A stretch of DNA of 47,496 nucleotides from Sporisorium sorghi (taxonomy: Eukaryota; Basidiomycota; Ustilaginomycetes; Ustilaginales; Ustilaginaceae): NCBI GenBank assembly GCA_023212695.1, contig JALCCG010000171.1, positions 1 to 47,496 on the forward strand. Direction: 5' to 3'. Below the pieces are notes generated by a model. That model was not told the DNA's origin. It worked only from the letters and a program-made list of their open reading frames with translations, and searched no databases. This document shows positions 10,101-18,529 of the stretch, one piece after another (position 1 is the first letter of the stretch; every line of letters begins with the position of its first letter). Made by a program: the position numbers and the translations under genes.

Positions 10101-10449
10101 CAGCGGGGCCAAAGGTGCAGATGTCGACGAGATCGTGCCACTGGCGCAAGTCGAGCGCGTGCGACCAGTCAGCGGCAATGCGCGTAAGCAGCGCTTCCTG
10201 CATCGCTTCGACGAGCAGCACGTCTACGTTATGACTTTGCGATGATGATGAGCCGGCGGAGCAGGGGAACGCAGCGTAGAGCTCGAGGCTTGGCGGAAGC
10301 GCGTCTTCGCCCAGCAGCCGGACGAGGGGAGCCGTGAACGCAGCAAATACCGCTCCGGCCGACTCGAAGCGCTTCACACCTGCCGCTACATCTTGAAACT
10401 CGCGTCTGAGCTGTCGAGGGTCTGCTGCCGGGGGTTGTGTCGCGTCCAT
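7114..10449 (-). CDS. TEL2: TEL2/TELO2 homologue, TTT-complex subunit
   Basis: This is a predicted helical-repeat protein of 1111 residues. The best landmark is near residue 500-525, where HTDPTVRRLGMLVAELLSAK matches the conserved core of Tel2/TELO2 (V-R-R-L-G-M, then A-E). A second block near 836 (SFGSQYSDVQRTAMWSAVVE) and the later FPLIHR correspond to the C-terminal solenoid. Family knowledge: Tel2 with Tti1 and Tti2 forms the TTT adaptor that works with Hsp90 to mature the PIKK kinases (TOR, ATM/Tel1, ATR/Mec1). An acidic, Ser-rich linker (about residues 640-700, with SDDDD and SSSSDDSDSD) separates the N- and C-terminal solenoids; in Tel2 this region carries CK2 sites that bind R2TP. 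The linker also holds long Ser/Pro low-complexity stretches. The start ATG (10447-10449 on the complement) is the first in frame. No intron is needed. Confidence 0.85.
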   Translation of the reverse strand: MDATQPPAADPRQLRREFQDVAAGVKRFESAGAVFAAFTAPLVRLLGEDALPPSLELYAAFPCSAGSSSSQSHNVDVLLVEAMQEALLTRIAADWSHALDLRQWHDLVDICTFGPAAHPRKQGVMQKCALRTLSRLLSTATTSTVHPETLHLLEQLCVQALSQLSLVSLLASVAAEPNKARADVVWTETLRLLAALPDRLANATRGDVPQGFTRVVWIEKALVAGMVGCLAEQGEEEVQVRRLKDVVSRLDRMGYLSQAVDTEGRGFWCTFLRVAAQQQQQGKSVVHNWGLLRMRLGSALRAKSDLALVETLQFLTVGRKGMPTGLVTSAERGKAGTEGVAFLSKSSQEGVAAVAQILRALLSSANSVTRESAYGSDTDTADDDEGNPTSRTIQTFTTVALSPLPQSPLLAWSWVTHLTSHFPQPSLLTCLEATLSTWADAARIKRSLLNHELFLTTLIVCLLASIPSTTSDPSSAASSSASLPAIARSRAVLDGVSAHLEHTDPTVRRLGMLVAELLSAKTTAEGAGGKVLNFGGSMWNGQGEGREEVRVLRALGDAWAHHAGIIGEIERGWGRDGFAEAVKVLDVNPTQDAVQQDQAVVESKRSRKAGKPKTRRLPERVDRVARPARPLITMLNSDDDDPAKTAPSPPLTMFTHAPRAPSRPSTPSSASSSSDDSDSDAAPTDTHSIHRLAASLSGLSPSETPPLPSPLPSKPTNRPTSLDDFNSNTESHAPQFHTKLSTPVYISQLSPLLRSSSRASIRLALHTAAPLIRRKSSTQLYGGEVSENAVDLCLTLVALHDNFGIRGFEAMRRAAVAALAVAEPKLVVGVLGEQSFGSQYSDVQRTAMWSAVVESAVVLARGPGVGEQGVGERAERVVAGVIRSARQAGEASVPQLRRERQLHVHSSSKSTSLVQVHDASPAPEPIDAQWPALAGPVYVFPLIHRCLAYTAYRSSRQPGAGTAALFAPPTQALFLDTLTVLLSLAPAHTVNEATPAVLELLASIASLTAAPVLTCAALTLLALVMQRALDSQDPAALLQQSECVRWMRGLMGFTQDTFQSLQAQGQGKGVETGGGLTAKITARAAAVLLLMDRLDQVRAEQVRRLVGFVPA

Positions 10450-11002
10450 TGTTCGAGGTTCAGCTTAGCTGGCTGGAAGTTCTGGAGCCCGTTTTGTTTT
10501 AGATGTTGCCCATCGTCGTTGGAACGCTCGCTTTTCGTTTGCCGGTGCTGAACCTCGTCAGAGCGTATACTCTGGTTGGATCGTGACCTCGATGCAGCGC
10601 TCGACTGTGCTGCTTGAACGAGTCCGTCAAATAAAGTATGAGGGTAGGCAAGGAAGCACCTTGAAGAAACATGTCCAACAACAAAAACTCCTCCACACAC
10701 GGGCCAAAAGCTTCTTCTGTCCGACTTCCGCGTTTCTCCTCAGTATGAGTGCAACTTCATCTTTTGGCACCGATCGTTTCATACCTAAGACAAAGACAGG
10801 GCGGTACACTAGATCAACACCATCACACAGACTCAAGACGCAATCTCACAACGACAAACCACTGTGCGAAAGATACCATGAATTAAAACGTGCAAAAGAA
10901 GAAAAAAAAGTACGCCGAATACAACATTTGACTGCTTCGTATGCGCAAGGCATTGAAGACAGCCCAAGATAGACGAAATGCTTATGATGATGCGGCGCGA
11001 CT
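10450..11002. other. Intergenic: TEL2 promoter and PHD-gene 3' end
   Basis: This 553-bp gap lies between two minus-strand genes. It must hold the TEL2 promoter (side near 10450) and the 3' UTR of the PHD gene (side near 11002). An open plus-strand frame here of up to 127 codons lacks recognisable domains and I do not call it. No repeat or RNA gene was seen. Confidence 0.5.
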
Positions 11003-14000
11003 TCAAGACCAGTCCAGTACATCGTCAAGGTCCAATCCAATCCCCAACCCCATAGGAACATCTGTCGAAACCTGGCGATGCTTGGCATTCCCGCTGGCAC
11101 TCGAGATGCTCAACGATCGATGATCTCTGCTGCTCTTGTTGAGGTCGGCGCCCAACGCCTTGTGCAGGCGCGCCGACGAGCCGGCACCGGACGGCAGACC
11201 CAGGCCGAGGTGGCTGGGCTGCCTCTCGTGACTACCGCCGCCGTACGCATGGTGCGAGCCGTGGTGGCCAAGGAAGCGCGGGCTGCTCATGTCAAACGTC
11301 GGCGTACGGGGGAACGGCGAGGACGACGGAAGGAAATCGTCGCTCGCATCAAACCTGCCGCCGCCCCGCACCGATGAAGTGTTGGCTTGACGCGGCTGCA
11401 GTTCCGGCGTCTTGAGCAGCGAACTCGACCAGGGCGTGCCGAGGCCCGATGGCTGGCGTGCACGTGCTGCCCGCGTGCTCGACGTGGGCGACTGCAGCTG
11501 CCACGCGCGGCTGTTGCTGCCGCTGTAGAACGCCTCGCTGCCCAGGTGGTCGTCAAAGCCGTCCACGTAGCCACTGCTGTACACCAGGCTGGGCATGCTC
11601 GTCGAGGGCTCCGTGCCGAAAGCGCCCGACAAAAAGTCTCGGCCAGGCGTCGAGAGAAGACCGCCGCTGAAAGAGTCGACGCGCTGGTGGCGGCCGCCCG
11701 ATCGCGAGGGAGTCTGGCTGCCAAACGGCTGAGCGCCGGAGCGGTAAGCCCACGAGCCCCCCGAGGCGAGTCGCGAAGGCGTCGAAAACACATCGGGATG
11801 CACCGGATCGTCGTCCCCAAGACCCAGCGAAAGTGGGCCCGAGTGGCTGGCCTTGCGTCCCGAGGCGTGTCGGCTGGGTGTGCTCATGCCCACCATACGA
11901 GGCGGCGTCGTCTGGCGTTCCGACCTCTGGCTCGCGCGCGTAGGCTCCCAGTCGGCACGCGAAAAGCCGGCAAGCAGGCTGGGCGTGGTGCTGGCATCGG
12001 TAAAGTCGACCGTGGCCTCGCTCAGCTTGGAAGGAGTCTCGGGCACAGCGGGTCGCACACCAGACGAGGCCGTGGTGCTCTTGCGCGCCAGCGGCGATCC
12101 GGGCTCGTTCATCCTCCAGCCAACACGCTCGGCTCGCGAACGACCCTGACCCTGACGCTTGACGGTGCTTCGTCCGCCTCGGTCGCCGACCGACAAGAGC
12201 GGCGGGCTCGGCGCCAGTGCGATCGACGACGACACTGCAACGCCGTGACGGTGGATGGGCGTACCGCTCGGGAGGGTGAAGACGGGCTCTTGACCCGCGA
12301 GGACCGCCTCGAGCGCCTCGGGCGTGCTGAGGTGCGCATACGAGGAGACGGAAGCGGGCATGGACGAGGCAGGCGACAGATGCTCAGTGAGCGCAGCGTC
12401 GCAGCAGTCGTCGCAGAACCACTCGTCGTCAAGGTCGTTGACCGTGTTGATGCCAACGCACGGCAGATGAAGCCAGTGTTTGCAACCGTCGCACTGGACC
12501 ATGATGATCGAATCGTCGTCAATGCCGCACTTGCAGCCAAAGATGGCGCTGACGTTGGATCGCGCCAGCGAGGCACCCGTCGCCACCGACTTGCGTGACG
12601 AACTGGCCACCGAGGCTGTCGCCTTGGGTTTGCGGCCACGACGCTTCGGCGTCGACTCAGCGACGCGCAGCAGCTGCTGATGCTTGGACTTTCTGCCGCG
12701 TTTGGCCGGGCTGCGTGCGCTGGCGACAGCGGCTACAGCGGCTGCCGAGAGCTTGGCGTGCTGATGCTTGCGAGCACGGTCGAGCAGTGCCTTGGCCACC
12801 ATGGGATGGTGGCGGTAGGCTGCACCGGAAGGCTCCTTGATGTCGGCCTCGTCGGTCTCGTCGCTCGAGTCGGCTTCGAGCCAGCGCTGGATGCCTTGTC
12901 GACGCTTCTGCTTGAGCTCGTCAATGTGACGGCCCGCGGCGGACCAGGGACCGCTGGGGCAGTCGGGCCAGTCGAGCGTGGGCAGATTGGGCGCGGAGCT
13001 GCTACCGCCGAGTCGTGGACGGTAGTGCTTGTCGTCCGTATGCCTGTTGCTGACATCGACGGGAGCCATTCGCATCAAGGCCATCAATGCTCTCTGAGCT
13101 TCGGCGCTGATGTCGTTGGATTGTTGATTCGACATTGCCGGCTTCTTGACAGGCGAGGCGGGCTCCGAGGCGGGGAACTGAGAGGTCAGAGAGAAGCTGG
13201 GAGAGACGCCCGAAGGACAAGGTGTGCCTGCGGAGGTGGGATCCGTGGACGAACCATTTTCACTGCGTGCGGCCGAGTCTTCCGAGTCGGAGCCTCGGAG
13301 CAGCGCGGCATCGCGATCCGACGAGCTCGAAAAGCGTCTGGATTCGAAGCGGTTGGGAGTGGGAAGCTGATCCGACGAGATCTGCTGGGCAAAGTCGCGA
13401 TGAACAGCAACTCGGCCAAGACCCTCCACCTCGACGGGCACGAGTTTGGCGCTTTGAGCGATCGAGGGCGAGTCGTCGTTGATGAAAGCCGAGATAGGAT
13501 CGCGTGTTTCTGCCGTTGCGAGGCCGGTCATGACGGGCTCCGAGACGAAGCGTGGAGAAAAGCCGGGCGAGCTCTTGGTTCGATCTTCCGAGAGGGGCAC
13601 CGAGCTGATCATGGCGGCCGAAGCCCAGCCGGCGGTGTCGACGAGGCTGCGTTGCGAGGTGCGAAGCTCTGATGCAAAGGCAGTCGAGGCTTTGCGCTTG
13701 GTGGGAGATGATGCGTCGGTGGCAGTGCTGATCGAGGAGCGAGACGAGCTAACCATCTTGGGGAGGGTGTGGGGTGCAGCCGCAGCAACGGTAGCAGGCG
13801 TGGGGGTCCGGTCGCCCACGGGGGATTCCCAGCCCATGTCGACGTTGCCGACGCGCTTGCCGCGGCGCGGTGTAGAGAGCACCTTGACGAGCTGTTCGTT
13901 TTCGAGATCAGCGAGAGTAGTCTGCGACGAGGATGCAAAGGGCGACGAGCGGCTGTAGTCGAAGCTGTTAAAGTCAGAGAGAGGCGGGCCAGGAGCAGAG

Positions 14001-14407
14001 GCGGGGACTGCATCGTGGTCGGTGGCGGCTCTCGAGTTCATGACGGTGTCCATGATGCTGATGGTGCTGGAAGTGCGCTTGAAGGACTTTCTCGGCTTTT
14101 TGGCTGCCGAAGACGTGGATGATGTGGATGGCGCTGGTGAGGCGGAGGAGAGAGCGGAAGCCTTCTCTGGCGACGAGTATCGCTGCTTCTTTTGAGGAGA
14201 GGGGGAGGAGGTGCGAGAATTGGAGGGGAGATGAGCCGCTTTGAGATGACCGGCATCTGCAAAGGGGGCCTGGATGTTGACCATCGAGGGCGAGAGAGCG
14301 CTCGTCATTTCGTCGAATAGGAGCGGCGAGTCTGCGAGCAGCGGTGACAGTGTCAAGGGTGATGGTGACGGCGAGGGAGGATCAAGGTAGAAGTACGAGT
14401 GCGGCAT
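11003..14407 (-). CDS. PHD-finger protein with AT-hook-like basic motifs
   Basis: A single exon encodes about 1134 residues, mostly Ser/Pro-rich disordered sequence. One clear PHD finger sits at about residues 624-672, with the Cys4-His-Cys3 spacing visible in CKCGIDDDSIIMVQCDGCKH, then WLHLPCVGI and EWFCDDCC. Just upstream are two basic AT-hook-like motifs, KRGRKSK and KRRGRKPK. This suggests a chromatin reader that binds DNA or methylated histone tails; the finger resembles those of Set3/Cti6-type corepressor proteins, but there is no SET domain. The C terminus ends in a compact block (GLGIGLDLDDVLDWS) that looks conserved rather than random. I start at the ATG at 14405-14407 (M-P-H-S-Y-F). 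The frame is open further upstream but has no ATG there, and that DNA is CT-rich leader-like sequence. The orthologue name is unknown to me. Confidence 0.85.
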   Translation of the reverse strand: MPHSYFYLDPPSPSPSPLTLSPLLADSPLLFDEMTSALSPSMVNIQAPFADAGHLKAAHLPSNSRTSSPSPQKKQRYSSPEKASALSSASPAPSTSSTSSAAKKPRKSFKRTSSTISIMDTVMNSRAATDHDAVPASAPGPPLSDFNSFDYSRSSPFASSSQTTLADLENEQLVKVLSTPRRGKRVGNVDMGWESPVGDRTPTPATVAAAAPHTLPKMVSSSRSSISTATDASSPTKRKASTAFASELRTSQRSLVDTAGWASAAMISSVPLSEDRTKSSPGFSPRFVSEPVMTGLATAETRDPISAFINDDSPSIAQSAKLVPVEVEGLGRVAVHRDFAQQISSDQLPTPNRFESRRFSSSSDRDAALLRGSDSEDSAARSENGSSTDPTSAGTPCPSGVSPSFSLTSQFPASEPASPVKKPAMSNQQSNDISAEAQRALMALMRMAPVDVSNRHTDDKHYRPRLGGSSSAPNLPTLDWPDCPSGPWSAAGRHIDELKQKRRQGIQRWLEADSSDETDEADIKEPSGAAYRHHPMVAKALLDRARKHQHAKLSAAAVAAVASARSPAKRGRKSKHQQLLRVAESTPKRRGRKPKATASVASSSRKSVATGASLARSNVSAIFGCKCGIDDDSIIMVQCDGCKHWLHLPCVGINTVNDLDDEWFCDDCCDAALTEHLSPASSMPASVSSYAHLSTPEALEAVLAGQEPVFTLPSGTPIHRHGVAVSSSIALAPSPPLLSVGDRGGRSTVKRQGQGRSRAERVGWRMNEPGSPLARKSTTASSGVRPAVPETPSKLSEATVDFTDASTTPSLLAGFSRADWEPTRASQRSERQTTPPRMVGMSTPSRHASGRKASHSGPLSLGLGDDDPVHPDVFSTPSRLASGGSWAYRSGAQPFGSQTPSRSGGRHQRVDSFSGGLLSTPGRDFLSGAFGTEPSTSMPSLVYSSGYVDGFDDHLGSEAFYSGSNSRAWQLQSPTSSTRAARARQPSGLGTPWSSSLLKTPELQPRQANTSSVRGGGRFDASDDFLPSSSPFPRTPTFDMSSPRFLGHHGSHHAYGGGSHERQPSHLGLGLPSGAGSSARLHKALGADLNKSSRDHRSLSISSASGNAKHRQVSTDVPMGLGIGLDLDDVLDWS

Positions 14408-14526
14408 GATGATCGAGCAAGGCCACGATGGCGTTGAGGTCAACGTGATCGGGTGGCGAGGAGAGCAGGGAGAATGAAGGGCACCGATAAAATGTGCAGA
14501 GCGCGTTGGAGGTGAGCGGCAAAGGT

Positions 14527-14720
14527 GGGAGGCGAAGGAGAGAGAGAAAGAGAGAGAGAGAGAGAGGAAGGAAGGAAGGAAGAGGTAGATGTTAGCGACA
14601 GGGTCCAGATATGAAAGGGAAGGCAGCGATAGCAACGGCGGTGGGGACGATAAAGCAAGGCAAAAATTTGCTTTGCAGACGGGAGAGAGAGAGAGAGAGG
14701 GAGGGAGGGAGGGAAAGACG
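14527..14720. repeat. Polypurine GA/GGGA tracts in the PHD-gene leader
   Basis: Two GA-rich blocks, about 14527-14584 and 14681-14720, consist of (GA)n, (GGAA)n and (GGGA)n. On the minus strand, the sense of the PHD gene, they read as CT-rich sequence about 120-310 bases before its start codon. Such tracts are common in fungal leaders and can form triplex or nuclease-sensitive DNA. Confidence 0.85.
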
Positions 14721-15290
14721 AGCGCAGCAGACAGTGCAGCGACGTTGATGCGCACCGCAGCATGAAGCTGCAGCTCGAGCTTAATCGTCCGAAGTGGAAT
14801 GGAACAATGGCAGCGGCACTTACGTTTTGATGCAGTGAAAGGGGAGACAGATGGAAAAGGCGACCAACGACCAGCGAAAGAGCCTTGCTGAATGAAGAGG
14901 ATGATGAGCTTGGAGAGCTTGCTTAGAACTCTGCAGCTTTGAAGCGAGAAAAGAGCGCTTTTGTTGGCTCTGGATCTGAGCTGAGCAGCAATACGACAGC
15001 CAAGCTAAGCAGCGTGTGACGATAGAGAGGGTGAAAGGGAAAGCGAAAGGAAAAGGAAAAAAGTGTGATGAAAGGGAAGCAAGTCAAGTGAAGTGTGGAT
15101 GATGCAGCGTGACAATATGAAGTCGAGCAATCGAAAGCGGGATTGGGATTGGCTTCAGAAAAAGGGGGAATGTGACTGTCCAAAAGGGTGCTGCGCTGCT
15201 GCAGTGTGCAATCGGCTCGAGCGAAAAGGGCTGATTGGCAGAGTGGAAATTTATGTCGCTGTGTGCTGCGATGGCGATTTCGAATTTGGC

Positions 15291-15346
<56 letters not shown>
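15291..15346. repeat. (TGCG)14 tetranucleotide repeat
   Basis: Fourteen perfect TGCG units occur in the intergenic region between the PHD gene and HET-C. All reading frames across it are open because TGCG repeats contain no stop codon, which produces spurious ORFs rich in Cys, Val, Arg and Ala, or in His, Ala, Arg and Thr on the other strand. Confidence 0.97.
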
Positions 15347-16167
15347 TCGATTTCGTGCGTCCAAGTTGAATCGTGCGAAGAGAGGAAGCTTGGAATCGCT
15401 TCGGGATGCTGTCAAGAGGGGAAGACGTCGGATGCAACGAATGTGGTGATGGGAAGAATGCGCAGACGACAAAGAACAAGTCGTGTGAATGCGGCGCACT
15501 GAATACGTGGTGAGCTGCCAAATCAAGGGTGGAAGAAAGAGCAAGGTACGAGATTGAAGAAGAGGTTCAAGATGATGGCAGTGGATGGCGATAGAGGTGG
15601 TGTTGGAGGTGGTAGTGATGATGATGGTGATGGTGGTGAGGCGGTTGAGAGTGGAAGGTGATAGCGATGTCCGGAGACGATGAGGATGAGGATGAGGAAT
15701 GTGAATCAAAGCGATCTGGCAAGGCAAAGGCCACACGGGCTGCTCTGATACGGACAACGCTAGGCACGCACAGCTGTCCTTCTCAGCAAAGGGGAAAGAG
15801 GAGAGAGCATGTAGATGCTCAATATTGACGGCGGCGGTACGAGACCCGAAGGCACCAAGCTGCTGCAAGCGATGCGAATCCTGCGAATCCCAGCCTTAAA
15901 CTCGAGGAAAAGAGACTCCGACGATGAAGAGGAGCAGCAGCAGCAGGAACGGGCAGCACGCAAGCATGAGAGCAAAGGAGAGCACGAGCACCGAGAGATA
16001 GAGAGGGGCAATGCAGCAGGCCAAAGTTCCCTCTCCCTCTCGCTTGTGCAGAGGAGGAGAAGGAACAGGAGCACCGGAAAAAGTGGGGGACGCGGCCCAA
16101 GGGAGCGACTTATGCATGAGAGCAAGGGCCCGACGAGGCGGCGAGGCGCAAAGCCTACACCACAAAG

Positions 16168-16187
16168 CAGCAGCAGCAGCAGCAGCA
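16168..16187. repeat. Short CAG repeat followed by ATG/ATGATG triplets
   Basis: About six to seven CAG units are followed by (ATG)n triplets near 16187-16200. This is intergenic microsatellite sequence with no coding evidence. Confidence 0.8.
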
Positions 16188-17442
16188 TGATGATGATGCC
16201 GATGCTGTTGCCGATGCTGCTGGGACGGACCGGGGATCAAAAAGGTCAAGCCACAATGCACCTTGCTGGCGCTCTGTCCTTGTCAAGCCTCCCTGCAACT
16301 CTTTAGACCGATCAGCCTTGCTCATGCGCTTTGCAGCAGCAGCCACCACCATCATGATCGCGATTGAGCATTGTCTTGTACTGTATACAACCAGGCGAGC
16401 TGAGCAAAGCGACGCCATACCATAACACTCATGCTGAGTATGCTCATGCAGCGATCGAGTCGAGTTTGTTCGCGATCTGCTGCTCGCTTCCTCGACAGGC
16501 AAGCGAGAGAGGCAAAGAGACAGCGCTTAGCGGTGTGCACGCCAAGCGGTCCAAGCGCTCTTAAAGTTTGAAGAACTGTGCGTGGGAAGAAACAAAACCC
16601 TACGCGGCGGCCAGAGCGGCGAGCGGCGAACGTTGTGCTGCTGTGCCGACTCAACTTCTCTCGAGAAGAAAGCGCGGAAACTGTCAACGGCGGACCCGAG
16701 CACTAATTCTCAGAGAGCGGGAAATTCCGAAAGGGCTTGCTTGTTTGTGGCGTGTAGACGACAATTGCCAAATCGAGTCGAGTCGAGTCGAAGTCGAGTT
16801 GCAACAGCCCAAAGGTTTCCCCCGCATCGGCACCAGCTTCAAGTCGATCCGAGCCATAGACACAACTGTTATTCGAGCGAGACCTTTGCATCTGGCGCAA
16901 GAGGGCCGATAACGAAGCAAGAGGCATTTTGGAATGAAAATAGGGAGCCGGAATGCGATGGACGACAATGGCACCATTCCACACGACCATCGCGCACAAA
17001 CACACTTACGATCGACCCTTCTCCGGCTTTGGCTGATAAGGTAGCCGTCGATGCGCGATGGCGAATGTGCATTCCCGTCTCTTTCTTCTCGTCGGATCGC
17101 AGTCGCATGCACGCCGTCTTACCGGCCACAAAAACGGAGCTATTGTATCAAGAGATCGCCTTGTGCAGGTCATCCGAGCTCGACGTTTTGAACATCCCGA
17201 CACTCACTGCCTTGCCTTTGTCAGAGACGGCGAGTGACATGCACTGTTTGCGGCAAAGGGGAGCAAGAAAGCGTGGCGAAATGTTGAAATTCCACCGTGC
17301 AGCTCAAGCCTGCAGGTCGATGTCGTGCAGAAAGCAAAAACGCGCTGCTGGAGCAGTGTCGGCGTGGTGGCTCAAGAAAAGAAGAACGAAAAAAGCCGTG
17401 CAGGTCGGAGAGTGAGACATGCATGCAGTGTTTGAAGCGGCA

Positions 17443-17561
17443 CTTTACGCGTCCGGCTCGCGTCGCGCGTCGCTTCTCGCTTGCATCCAAACCCCTTTGA
17501 CTGGCACGAGGCCAGAGGTCTGCGTCTTTATCAGCCTAAAAGGGCTGCTTTACGCGACGCG
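17443..17561. promoter_or_regulatory. Cluster of MCB-like (ACGCG) sites upstream of HET-C
   Basis: ACGCGT lies at 17447-17452 within CTTTACGCG (17443-17451). A second CTTTACGCG lies at 17548-17556 and is followed directly by ACGCG. The same 9-mer occurs once more in the RPA2/EFM3 promoter. ACGCGT is the MluI cell-cycle box bound by fungal MBF. The sites are about 1 kb upstream of the HET-C start, so the target gene is uncertain. Confidence 0.35.
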
Positions 17562-18529
17562 CGATGCGGGAATGATTGAGGCGTTTGCGTGCGTGGGTCT
17601 AAGCTGCAGCTCGGAGACGACCCTCGCATGGGAACTTTTTTTTTCTCGAAATCGCGCTTCTCGTCGACCCTGTCTCGTCAAACTTATCTTCTCTTCCCTT
17701 GGCTGGGCTCGCCCACCTGTTCTTTGTTCACTATTGTTGCTCTGTATCTCGTAGAAGTTCATGATCTGTGCTTATCAGGATGTGGCGAGGTGCAATGTCG
17801 GCAGTGAATAGACGGATGGCTCCGGTCGTGTGCAGCTTCAGCTCTTTCGACGATCGAGAACTGGAGCGAGGCTAGGCGAATCCCAATCATGTGAGCACGA
17901 GGCGCATCAAGCAAACTCTTAATGCGCTGAGAGAATCGACAAACAAACCGAAGCGATGGCCTTGCTATGGTCACGTTCATGAGATCACGAACCTTCTCGG
18001 TTAGTTGCGCTGACAGCGCTTACTCGAAGCATCAAGATCGTTCTTGACATGTCGAAAGGACCGCACTCCCATGCAAGGACAAGTCTTTCTCTTCACCGCC
18101 CATGCCGACAGCAGTCTTCATTAGCTATCACGATGATGAGCGGCGAGTGTCGACCGAGAGAAGGTCGGGTCGAGATTTCTCGCTTGCCTCGCATACCGTA
18201 CGGCTTAACACAATTTGGGGGCTAGCGCTATCATGCTTAGTAAGATGACCCACATAAGGAAAATCACGCACGGGCCTTTTGTTACGTGGGCTGTGCTGCG
18301 CCGTGCTCTGCGCGCACTGCTCTGCGCCGCCCCACAGCTGAAAGTGAAAAGAAGAGCTGCGCCAAGCCTTTTGAAAAGCTGTCCAAGTTCTCACGTGTTG
18401 CTTTTTGTTTCAATGCGAGACGACATCAAAAGCTCCATTCTCTGCGCTTCAAAGCTCCCGTTGTGTCTGATTCAGCACAGCCTCCGACGCAGCCGCTCAT
18501 TTCATTCATCACCACCACTTCCTCGCTGA

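Larger units (their letters stand above)
14408..18529. other. Long intergenic region (4.1 kb) without a convincing gene
   Basis: On the minus strand, 14408-14720 is an almost pure CT leader for the PHD gene. A minus-strand GTAAGT donor (14818-14823 on the plus strand) hints at a leader intron. The rest holds simple repeats (GA tracts, (TGCG)14, (CAG)n, TCGAG repeats) and scattered ORFs of low complexity or skewed composition that show neither smut codon bias nor recognisable domains. Three CTTTACGCG/ACGCGT-type sites lie at 17443-17561. The HET-C promoter must lie in the last part. I see no tRNA box B and no structured RNA that I can name. Confidence 0.6.

Noticed and set aside
10592..10972. 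Plus-strand ORF of about 126 codons between TEL2 and the PHD gene
   Set aside because: No domain, no codon bias, and it lies where the TEL2 promoter and PHD 3' UTR must be.
14408..14755. N-terminal extension of the PHD protein up to 14755
   Set aside because: The extra codons have no ATG start and translate CT-rich leader sequence into Ser/Leu/Pro repeats.
15251..15868. Minus-strand ORF of about 205 codons across the (TGCG) repeat, and the overlapping plus-strand ORFs
   Set aside because: Openness is caused by the tetranucleotide repeat and by CAT/CAC-rich sequence; the products are low complexity.
16582..17415. Plus-strand open frame of 278 codons in the PHD-HET-C gap
   Set aside because: It lacks an ATG at its start, has mixed composition rich in Arg, Ser and Cys, does not show the local codon bias and has no recognisable domain.
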